A stretch of 64,000 bases of DNA from Dipetalonema caudispina (taxonomy: Eukaryota; Nematoda; Chromadorea; Rhabditida; Onchocercidae): positions 1 through 64,000 of the forward strand of contig JABVXV010000078.1 in the NCBI GenBank assembly GCA_013365325.1, read 5' to 3'. The position numbers and the translations under genes were made by a program. The notes under the pieces are model-generated. The model did no database searches. It was not told the origin of the DNA and was given only the letters and a program-made list of their open reading frames with translations. Below, piece after piece: positions 53,686-64,000 of the stretch (position 1 is its first letter; each line of letters opens with the position of its first letter).

Positions 53686-56600
53686 TTTCACCATATTAAT
53701 CATAACTCATTTTATTCCCTCAAAGAAACTAAAAAAGATCACAATTTGAATTAAAGTATAGTCGGAAAAGATATGGAATTATCAAGCAAAAAAGAGTGAA
53801 TTGATTTGATAATTAGCATTATAAATTAAACTTACCATAATGGTGAAAATTAAGAATTTAAACAATGGGAAGAAATAAAGATTAGAAAAGTGCTCCTTAA
53901 ATTTTATTGCTTTTTATTTTTACATATCTTCAACTTTCACAGTTTAAGGTTTTTTCTTGCTTTAGATCATGTCGTTAAGATAAGCCAATTTTTAGAAACT
54001 TTAAAAGTTTTTGAAAATTTCAAAATGTCAACTAATTAATTATAAATAATTTATCGTATCATCTATTTGGTTTGCTTTATATCCAACCGTCCCCACTTCC
54101 ATATTTTATAGGCCGTTGGTTAATTTGAAGAAAGACGAGCGGTTGGTGCCATCCTGGGCTATCCATCCCAAATGATGAATGATCCCTTTCTTCGGATACA
54201 TCATTTCGGGTCCCTTTCACCACTTACAAATTCAAGTCTTTCCACAAATTGCACATTATTTCACAACTTATACCGTACGTAATAATTATTCACTAAATAA
54301 TTAATTAGTATCTGCCTCTATTCTTTCTAATATGTCCCAATTGTTATTGCATTCCTTTTGAGAAATATGATGGAAAAATTTTATCAGTAAGAAAAAAAAA
54401 AGTTGATAATTCGGGATATTCCAAATAGCGGGGATATTCCCCATTATACTGGGGAATGTCGAGAGTACAGAGTGATCCTTCCTATATAAAAAAAAAAAGT
54501 GTAATATCTTTTCCTTAATATATTCATCAATGATTTTCAATATACTAAAATAGACTATGATATTGTGAAAATACTTCATTAAGGAAATTAAAAGATTTGA
54601 CGGTAGCTTCAAAAATATATCATTTGAAATTACCAAATTAGATAAAACTTAAAGAATGAAGATAAATAAAGTAAGTAATCGAGGATAATTTAACAAATGA
54701 ATGGCTTAAACAAACCTGATTTGATTATTTGATAAATCAAGATAACGAAGTTTGAACAAACGTCCAAGCGCAAGTGGTACTTCGATTAGTAAATTTTTGC
54801 CGAGATGTAATTCCTGTAGCTGTGATGTTGTCTCAAATGTACCCATATCCATCTGATAGATTGAATTATTGAATAGGTACAAATGGGTTAGACTTACTAG
54901 GCCTTGCAAATTATCCTCTTCAATTTCTGCTATTCGATTGGAGCTAAGATCGAGCTGAAATTAATGTCATTTTAATTAAATTAATTCCTTGACTTTTTTT
55001 TTTCAGTTTCATTTTTTATTATCTGAAGCATACCACTGAACAAATCTAAGAGAATTGATCGAAGCAAAATTTTTCAAGTTAATTACAACTTTTATTTAAT
55101 TTACGAATTACTGATCTATTCAATTACATAAATTTAGATTTCATCTGCTCTAGTTTTATCATTTCCAAATTTTATATTTTCAACTTTCCAGTCTCTCTAT
55201 CAATTCATTTTTATGATATCTATCTCAATGAAATGATTTCCTTCTGTTGTTTTTCCTACACATTATGCTTTTAACAATTAATAAATAACTTATTTAAATT
55301 GCAAAAATTTTAAATACTTTCTTAAAATTTTTTCTGGTTGAAAATTTCTTTTTTTGGTAAATTTAGCGGTTTATTGCTCACTTTTAGAAGCGTTTTTTTT
55401 TCTCTTAAAAGTTTTTTTTTTTTTTCATTTATTTTTTTTTTCGTGTTGGATATATTTGAAAGTTTTCAAGGTTATTTTTCTGACAATTGTTCTCGGACAA
55501 TTTTATAAATAAAAATTTCTTCTCTTCATTTCATTTTACACCGTATGAAAATTGGGAAATTGTTATGTAATTTTAAATTTCATGGCGAAGAAAAAAAAAA
55601 GAAATTCTTTTTTAAACGCTAAAATTTCTCATTCTTTCCACTAAGCTTTTGTTGATTGATTTTATGAGAGTAAATGAATGGATGGATACTATATAATATT
55701 ATTAAAAGCCTAGTAGTTAGTATTTAATGTTGGACAAGGTGTGAATAGTTGTTATAATATTATCTAATATCTGATATATACTTGACCAATGATTGATAGG
55801 GTCAAAGAAAGTGAAAATGGAAAATAAGTTTGAATAGAATAGATGAATGGAAAGAAGTGGACAAAACTATACACATATATTATAGAGGAAATTTGATTAG
55901 GTCATCACCTTGTATAATTCAGACATGTCCTACAATGTCCGCTTGAAAATGACCTTGGTTATTCAATAACATATATTCTTACACATCGTTATTATTTATT
56001 ATATTATAGAGAAGAGAGTTAACATTGTACATTGTAGTAAAATATTACTTCAAAATAAATTAGAATATTTAAATATTCTAATTTTAAACAAAAATTAAAA
56101 TTACTTAGTCAAACTTTAAATTTTTATCAATTTATAGCAAAAAAAAAAAAAAAGTGCATACTATAATATTATACATATATCTTTTGAATGTTACTTATTA
56201 AATAATCAATTTAAAATAAAAAAGAATTTCGAGTAAAAAAAAAAAAAAAAAAAATAGGATAAACAATAAATAATTAGTATTCAATCTCATATGACCTAAA
56301 ATTCCATGCAAAATTAGTTGTTACCGTATCAGATTATTATTTATTATTTTGTATGAAATTCTCATGTAAACAACCCTAAGTAGATGTAATAATGTGAAAC
56401 GATGGATGAAATATATTATTAAAATGATACCATATGAGATATCCCATATTGAAGTACTCTCAATAATGTAGTCATAAGCTGGATTCCGATCATTTTATAA
56501 GCCTCTTTTCCTGAATTCATGATTCATCCATATTAACCGGGAAAAAAAGATACAGTGATACAGATGCTTATAATCCTCTTTGTCTCATGTCCAACTAGGA

Positions 56601-58038
56601 ATATTAAATATATCGGAAATGGAAAGCTATGAATCAAGTTAAGATGTGTGGATTATCGATTAATTTTAATTAATGTTTGGTATAATATTAAATGTGAAGT
56701 ACTTGACTGTATGTAATAAAAATGCATTTATATATATATATATATATATATACCCTATTACTTTTATCAGTATTTTATTCCGTCAATGGTTTTGAATATT
56801 GGCGATAGCAAGAATGATTGATATATTTGAAAAGGGAAAATGATCCTAATATCAAGCAATAATTATTTGAATCTTATCTAATTTAATATTTCATCTATTA
56901 TCACTTCAAATCCTAATTCAGAATCCAAGCAATAAGATTCCTAAATCATGATACAAAAGAAAATAATACATTTATTTGTAATAATAACAATAATAATAAT
57001 AATAAAAAATAATAATAGTGACAAATGATAATAATAATAATAATAATGAATAGTAATAATAGCAATAATAATAATAATAGTGATAGTAATAATAATAATG
57101 ATAATAATAATAAACAATAACAATAATAATAATAATATCTTTATGCTTTTTTTCCATAATTATTACTACTATCTTCTCATGATACCTCTTAAAAGAAAAA
57201 AAATTTAATCATTACAAAAAATTAACTTTACCGAATATGTATAATAGAAAAGCCTAATATTAAACTTTAAATAGATTCATACAAGGATGTTCGAGAGGTG
57301 TTTTGATCCAAAAAATGTGCAAAGAGTGTAAAATGAATTAAATTGGATTAATAATTCAATTATTTTATAAATAAATATCTTTTAAGAAGTATTTGGATAA
57401 AGTTTTTTCATTCATGTCTTAAATAAATTGATGAAAATTTTTCTTTACTAAGTTTTATTGATTAAACTTAATAATTCGTTACCACTTTTTCTCTTTGCAT
57501 TTGCTAATTAAATAGCTAAAAATGCAATTATTTATTCACAAATCTATTTATTAATTTGAAATTTATAAACTTTCCCGAATATTTTAATGTTATTTACTCA
57601 TCCTTTCTTTTCCTTCTCTTCCTTCCAACAATCTTAATGATTGTTATGCTTAAATGTGACATAGTATTCAGTTCAGTTCTCTCTCTCTTTTTTTCTTTTT
57701 TCTTTCTTTTCCCCTTTCACTACAACATATGGAAAGAATTAAGTTAAAAATAATTTATTTTGTAATATAAATATATTTCAATATGAAGGTGTCATTGATT
57801 TGTGTACATTTGATGCTTAAAAAAAAAAAAAAGAAAGCAAACAACTGATCCGTCTTTTTTTTTTTTTTTTTTTTTTTTTCATTTCTAAGAAGATTTGAAT
57901 AGTGAAAAAAAAGAATAGGAAATAAAATGTTAGATTTATAAAGGCGTATGATTATAATTTGACAATTTTGGAAATATATTATTGTTAAGTAAATTAAATT
58001 GGTAGTGGGAAAAAAGAAATGTAAACTCAGAAATAATG

Positions 58039-58097
<59 letters not shown>

Positions 58098-61000
58098 TAA
58101 TAATATCATGTGTGTACTATGATTCATTTAATTTTAAAATACAGCTATTTTTTGGTTTAATAATGATAAGCAACAATGAAACAACGAAAATTGTTTATAA
58201 ATTTATCTTTTTTTTTAATTAATTTCTCGAATTTACAATAAAATATTCAATTGCAAATATTGTTTAATTAATATTTATTTGTTACGAATTTTAAAACTAT
58301 TTTATTTTCACAAAATCGAAGATCTCTTCACTTAACTTTAACGGATAATTTGGTTGATCTTATTTATGATTTAAAGTAAAGATTTAATTAATCACGATGA
58401 ATTTTTAGATTTGGGAAATTTTTTAGGAAAGTTGTAATTAGTATTCTTGCTAACTTAACACTAGAAAAAAATTGCTATAATTTTAACTCTGCATTCAATT
58501 TCAAATTTAAAATTTATAATAATTTGACGATTTTTGATCATTCATTTGAAATAAATGAAGAAGCGGAAGAATTATCGGAGAACATACACATTTACCACCA
58601 TGAAAAAAGATACAATTATTTAGATTTGTAAATTGATTAACTGCGCCCTTGTGGATGGTGCTGAAATCCTTTCAAGATAGAAACGGAAGGTTTCGTTTCA
58701 CTAATTTTTCTCTTTCCGAATGAAAAAAAAAGAGCGCAAAATTAAAGGAAATTAATTTCTGATTTGTTTTAAATTTTTATTGCTTACTGGTAAGAAAATA
58801 CTTTGATTTTTTCGGGGATGGAAATGAAGATGGATAAGTTCCTTTTCTTTCTCTCTTTTTTTTTTTTTTTTTTGACTGATCAAACTGAAGCGGCAAAAAA
58901 AAAAAAAAATGATCGATTGATTCAAATTGATGTTTCAGTAACCTTTTTTTCTCTTAGGAACAAGATAGAAGTAAATGAAATGAAAACAATCGATGAAATA
59001 ATTAAATAACAATAATTTACTAATCAGATAAAGCAAAATGTTTAGTATAAATATGGCATTGAACTTACCGTTAGCAGATTTGAATAATTCTGGAAGAATA
59101 AAGATTCCAGTTGTGTAATCCGATTATAACTGAGTAAAAAGTGTTGCAATTGTTGTGAACTACTCGCAAATAGATTTTCCGGGATAAATTCAAGCCTGTT
59201 TCGACTAAGATCAACAGTTTGTAATGTTGAACTAATAACAGGAAATGGAGTATTTGCATCGATTGCATTCCCACTAAGATTCAGAAATAATAAATTTGGT
59301 AAATTAGCTATTGTTGATGGAATAATACTTAGACGATTCCAGGCAACATCCAAATGAATTAATGTTTCTGAAAAGTAAACAAAAAAAAAAAAATTAACTT
59401 TATTTATTCATTAATTTTTTCTTTCATTTCAACCATTTTTCCGATAACTTATTCATCCCATTACTTGTTACATTTAATTTTCCATATACTTATTTAATCT
59501 TTCTTATTTGTTTAAATACTAATCCTAATTATTTAACTATTAACTTATATGTAAATTATTTAATTTTCAATTGTATATCTAACTATACTTTTACTTTTTT
59601 ATCATAATATTTCAATTAATTTATTTTGTCTCCTGTTTACTTTCTCTTTTTCATTTAAGTAATAATTATTTTATTACTTATTTTTCAATTTTATTTCAAC
59701 TCTTATAACTGTCATTTTGTTCCCTTTTTACATTTGTTGTTAATTCATTTCCTTCTATGCATGACATATTTTAATGGTTACTTAATTGCATCTTTAAAAC
59801 GAAAAGATAGGCATCGTATCTTCGATTGATCATCGATGACGAAAAGATCTAAAGTTTCATTCGAGGTCACTTGTCAATATTCCATTACTGTCTGCTATTT
59901 TAGACTATTACTAATAGTAAGATATACGATTACTTATATTCATATTAATTTATTACTCTATTTATCTTTAAAAAAAAAAAAAAAAAAAAGAAAAAAGGAA
60001 GAAATATATATACCCGTACCTGGCATAACGGGTAACTCTTCGATAATATTATTTCCGATATGTAATTGTTGTAGTAATACGCAAACTTTCAATGCATTAC
60101 GACTGATAACGCTAATTTGATTGTTAGCTAATAAAAGTTGTCGTATTGCAACAAGTTGTATTAAGTCATTGTCACCAATTGATCGAATTTGATTATAACT
60201 TAGATCAAAGATTATCAATTGTTCCGCTTTGTTGTTACATTTCACCAATGAACTATCACTGTTATCAATTTTAATATCATCGATATTGCCGCTTAAATGC
60301 GCATTTCGTAGCAAATTATGTGAAACATTTACAACCTGTAAGGAAGAACAGTGAAAATTTCCGTTTTGTTTATACTAATTTAAATAAAAATGAAAAGGAT
60401 TAATGGGAAGTTTAGCGAAATAAGCCAAAACAAAATTTTAAACAGTTAATGATTTCCTAAACAAATAACTTCTTAACAGAAGGAGTAAATTAAATTACCT
60501 AAATTAATAATGTGTTGAAGAAAAAAAGATAAGTATATAAGTAAATAAGCAAATAATAAATGAACAAACAAACAAATACATAAATGATTAGCGTGTTAGG
60601 AAAAAAAAGAAATCGATAAATAAATATGCATAAAAGTAAATTAAATATTCGAGTTTTTTTTTTTTTTTTGCGATTTATCAAATATCTTGCAAAAAAAAAA
60701 AAAATTTGAAAAAAAAGAAAAATGAATTTATTAATTGTTCGTTTTTTTTTTTTGCACACTTTCAAATATTATCCGATATTTTAATTAAATTAATTCATTG
60801 TTTATTTATTTACTTATTTGTTTTATCATTATTATTACCTGAATGTAAGGGCTATCACAGAGTAATGAATCAGGCAAAGCTTCCAGATTACAATCTATGA
60901 TGGTTAGTTTTTCCAGTCGTTTATTATTCCGGAAAAATTCATTCGGTAATATTAACTTTTCATTCGGAACATTTAATTGATTAAAATATACTGATCGTAA

Positions 61001-63536
61001 ATTGCTGAGATTATGTAGTAAAGAATTAGGGAAGGTACGTATCCGGCATTTCTGAAATAGAAAAAAAAAGACAATTTATAATAATTTAATAATTAAATTT
61101 AATTTTGTAATTAATATTAATAATGTAAAAAATTTTCATCGATTAATTCGTACTATCATATGTATTTTCTCTTTTCATCTTATTGTTTTAGTATTTATTT
61201 ATTTGTTAAACAATTTGTTTACCTTATACATTTATTTATTCATATATTCTATTTATCTCCTTCGTGTATTTCTTTTATTTACAAATTTTCGAAGAATAAT
61301 TAATTTATTTTTTTTCTTTTCATTTTATTCAATAATTTTCCGTGTTAATTTTTTTTTTTTTTTTTTTTTTTTTGCATAATTCAAATGTTATGAAGAAGCA
61401 AATGAGAAGAATTTTATCTAGAAAGAGAGAGAGAGAGAGAGAGAGTGAGTGAGAGAGGGAGAGAGAAAAGTGTATATATTATATGTAATTAACCTATGAA
61501 ATAATTTTTCCTTCATTATAAAAATGATATATGTTTGTGAGACTTTATTACATTTCTACAACTACAACAATCATTACTATTAACTAACTAACTAACTAAC
61601 CTTTGGTCAAAATAAAATGTGTAAAGTGGACACATCCTTAGAGGAGATTATAAATTTTTCTCTCCTATCCTTATTCCTACATGATCATTTTGCTTCATTA
61701 ATTTCCGATTACATTGCAAAATAAATTTCTTGCGGGCATAAATGGGAGGAAATAAGTGAAAAATGGTGATTTCATTAAGAAATGGAATGGAAAAAATGGG
61801 AAAATATTGATGAAACGAAGTGAAAAAAATAAGAAAATAAAAATACATAAATATTAGATGAAAATGGTTTGATAATAAATAAATTATTGCAAATAAAAGA
61901 AATAAAAAAGGGACGAAAAAAAAAAAAAAACAACTGAAAGTAAAATTATTCATAAAAAATTTGAAATATTAAAAAATTGAATGGTTCAAAGATTAATTGA
62001 ATAATTATTCAACATTTTATCGGTCACACTCTTTTTTTTTTGTCTTCTGATAAACGAATAATTTAAATAATTCCAACTTTTTTTTTTCGTTTTGCTAACA
62101 AAATATGTTTATTTTATTGAAGATTTTCTTCTTTTTTTTTTTTTTTGGAAATTTCAGACTACTCTGGGAAATTTTGCAAAGATTTAAATATTTATTTGCT
62201 ATATTTCGTGAGAAAATAGAATTGAGGGATGAAATGATAAATTTAGTTTAATATATATGTATAAGATTGGGAAAAGTTAAGAATAATTTATAAGAATATA
62301 TTTGAATAAGAATAGGAAATAATGGTTATTAAGATATAATAGTGCAGAGGATAAAGGGGGTAAAAAGGTAACAATTTGGAAATATTATCAATAATTGAGG
62401 GTAACTAAGGTATGGTTCAAACTAAATGATGAAGACATCTTTGAATCAATTACAATAATAATAGATTTGATATCAATTGAAGAGATAAATATAATTTAGT
62501 ATTTAAATATATAAAATCTTGATTTTGTTTTTCTTTTTATTTTTTTTTATTTTTTTATTTTTTTTTTTTATTTTTGGGACGAAAAGAAAACTAAAAATTT
62601 TATATTTATTGATTAATATTAATTTTTGTGGATATAAATTGAAGTAATTATATGATTAAGTTTGAATTTTTATTCCAAATTGAATCAATTGATCTTTTAA
62701 AAAATTTAAATTTCATTTCAAATGTTTTTACACTTTTTTCCTTTTTCAATTTCATCTATATTTTAGTTTATTTTTTTTATTTTTATCAAAATTTGAATGT
62801 TATCAAAGGAAATCTTAAATGAATAATGGTAAATAATAATGAACGATAAAAGGAGTACCTGTATCCGTAAATTTTGTAAATTTTCAAATCCACTAAATAA
62901 ATTTTCATCAAAAATAATAGGATTTATTGAAGACGAATCATCATCATCATCATCATCATCACATTCGATACTAAGAGTTTTTGTAATATTTAATGGAAAT
63001 TGAGCGAATATTTGTTGTTTGCTGGATATTATTGTTGTTGATGACCATTTACAACTTATAACGAAACGATCCTGTTCAGCTATATCCGGAACACATGTAC
63101 ATCTTAATGAAATAACAATAATAATTATTATCATTGAGTTTAACAGTTAACATTATAAGATTATTGCAAAAGAATCTAATATTTCATTAATTACAACATT
63201 TAATTGTAAAATTTTTTGGGAAATTTTTGGAAAATACAAAATATTCTACTACAATGATATTGAAAAAAAAAAATTCTACCTTACTTTTTTCTTTTTTTAT
63301 TTTCAAAAATTATGAACAATAAAAATTCATTTGTTTACTTTCTTCTTTTTTCATTTCCTTTTATTTTGTAAGGTTTTTTCTTTTTTTTCTTTTTTTTTTT
63401 TTTTTTTTTTTTTGCAACAAATTTTTTAAATATACCTTCGTGGGCATTCGAAATGATTAATTCTGATATTTACAACAGGTTGTACATAGTAATACAGTAG
63501 AATAATTAGTAGTATATGCAAATCTGTTACATCCAT
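47999..63536 (-). CDS. tol-1: Toll receptor, TOL-1-like, complete
   Basis: Single-pass plasma-membrane receptor of the Toll family; in C. elegans the sole Toll, TOL-1, acts in development and pathogen avoidance. Seventeen exons all keep phase and give 1239 residues, near the TOL-1 length: 63536-63436, 63102-62859, 61051-60839, 60335-60020, 59367-59069, 54954-54716, 53571-53496, 52326-52009, 51841-51560, 51317-51198, 51072-50914, 50657-50493, 50234-50061, 49869-49592, 49365-49069, 48723-48552, 48265-47999. Order: signal peptide (LHILLIILLYYY); N-terminal Cys cap (FECPRRCTC); many leucine-rich repeats (LIIFDLSYNQIRSIG, LRYLDLSNNQIR, LRQLDLSGNYLTNF); Cys-rich C-cap (NPLDCSCEMDWI). A second Cys cluster (CEPNCICCQYGNCDCKSKC) and more repeats follow, then a second C-cap (LFRCDCSPRFRIQFW), a transmembrane helix (SFLIITVLFAVALITTGLIL) and a TIR domain (FDAFISYSKKDEKL, LCLLHRDGPNYNSRV, FWNLL). 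Two cysteine clusters are the protostome Toll plan. An Asp8 run lies in the N-terminal ectodomain. The start ATG gives the signal peptide directly. Confidence 0.95.
53041..53062. repeat. GA microsatellite flanked by poly-A runs
   Basis: About 22 bp of GA repeat between long A runs inside intron 7 of the Toll gene. The neighbouring poly-Phe open frames are products of these tracts. Confidence 0.8.
56987..57135. repeat. AAT/ATT microsatellite, interrupted
   Basis: Imperfect AAT trinucleotide array with occasional GTG, ACA and GAT interruptions, within Toll intron 5. Overlapping poly-Ile and poly-Tyr frames are not genes. Confidence 0.9.
58037..58105. repeat. AAT microsatellite
   Basis: Nearly perfect AAT array of about 23 units in Toll intron 5. 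Confidence 0.92.
61421..61466. repeat. GA microsatellite
   Basis: GAGA dinucleotide run with two GAGT interruptions, in the 1.8-kb intron 2 of the Toll gene. Confidence 0.88.
62939..62963 (-). repeat. Coding GAT/ATC microsatellite (Asp run)
   Basis: Tandem TCA units on the + strand read as GAT codons on the minus strand and encode about eight consecutive Asp followed by Ser-Ser-Ser in exon 2 of the Toll gene. The run lies in the N-terminal part of the ectodomain, before the first regular leucine-rich repeats, and is likely to vary in length. Confidence 0.9.
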
Positions 63537-64000
63537 ATCCTTATAAGTAAATTTATATAGTAATTAATGAAGAGCTCGAGAAATGAACTCTTTCCAAATA
63601 ATTTTTTTCCTTCACTTTGGCATTTTTTTCTTCTCCTTTTTGTAATTGAAATGAAATAACCGTTCTGAAAATAAATAAATAAACAAAAAGAAAAAGCTCT
63701 TTTATAAGTAAAATGAAATGATCATTTTAAAAATAAATAAATAAGGGTGAAAAAAAAAAATGAACAAAAAAATCAATAATATAATAATGCATAAAAATTG
63801 ATATTAACTGATGATACGATGAAAGGATAGGTAATATTGTTATTCAATAAAATGTGATAATATTAATAGATAGATTTTATTAGATGAAATTTTTATAGTG
63901 GAAAATATGGGGAAGAAATGAAGAAGATGATACTGTCTAATAGTCCTTGAAAAATAGATGAATTTAATAAATATCTCAAAAAATGAATTGAACAATTTCA
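63537..64000. promoter_or_regulatory. Upstream region of the Toll gene
   Basis: The first 460 bp upstream of the Toll start codon, cut by the window edge. AT-rich; no clear TATA box, trans-splice acceptor or other gene can be supported. Confidence 0.35.

Larger units (their letters stand above)
54955..59068 (-). other. 4.1-kb intron 5 of the Toll gene
   Basis: Largest intron of the gene, between LRR exons ending at 59069 and starting at 54954. It carries TA, AAT and A/T microsatellites (56727-56752, 56987-57135, 58037-58105). I see no nested gene on either strand. Confidence 0.7.

Noticed and set aside
54955..59068. Nested missing half of the LSD1-like oxidase inside the Toll intron
   Set aside because: No plus-strand frame with amine oxidase motifs could be found in the intron.

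Overview
The window looks like a piece of nematode nuclear genome, most likely from a filarial or other spirurid worm. It is AT-rich and full of A/T homopolymer runs and ATT/AAT microsatellites. Introns are many and mostly short, with TTTCAG or TTTTAG acceptors. Gene content is nematode-like: an flp-22-type neuropeptide precursor, a LOTR-1-like LOTUS/Tudor protein, an HNF4-type nuclear receptor and a TOL-1-like Toll receptor. The species cannot be named from the sequence. There are no bacterial genes, rRNA or tRNA genes, CRISPR arrays or intact transposons that I can recognise. Gene models were built by hand from splice consensus and reading phase; where every junction keeps frame I say so.

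Layout. 1-2.6 kb: no firm gene, only two small unrecognised ORFs and a strong hairpin. 2.6-10.1 kb (-): a germ-granule type LOTUS/Tudor protein (TDRD5/TDRD7/LOTR-1 class). 13.3-14.7 kb (-): flp-22-like precursor with three KWMRFG peptides. 14.7-26.1 kb: gene-poor, AT-rich stretch with a diverged 150-bp duplication, a degenerate tandem repeat and a long ATT microsatellite. 26.1-29.2 kb (-): ABHD4/ABHD5-type alpha/beta hydrolase, complete. 29.2-30.1 kb: divergent promoter region carrying a 52-bp minisatellite. 30.1-34.9 kb (+): nuclear hormone receptor. 37.2-39.4 kb (+): eIF3 subunit J. 40.4-46.5 kb (+): LSD1/KDM1-like protein that stops after the Tower domain and lacks the second half of the amine oxidase fold. 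48.0-63.5 kb (-): complete 17-exon Toll receptor (LRRs, two cysteine clusters, TM, TIR), convergent with the LSD1-like gene.

The genes do not form one pathway. The nuclear receptor, eIF3J and LSD1-like genes lie head to tail on the + strand. A poly(A) signal lies about 70 bp before the likely trans-splice acceptor of eIF3J, which is operon-like spacing. The most unusual observations are the truncated LSD1-like gene, the LOTUS/Tudor protein with an atypical Tudor core, and the minisatellite between two divergent genes.
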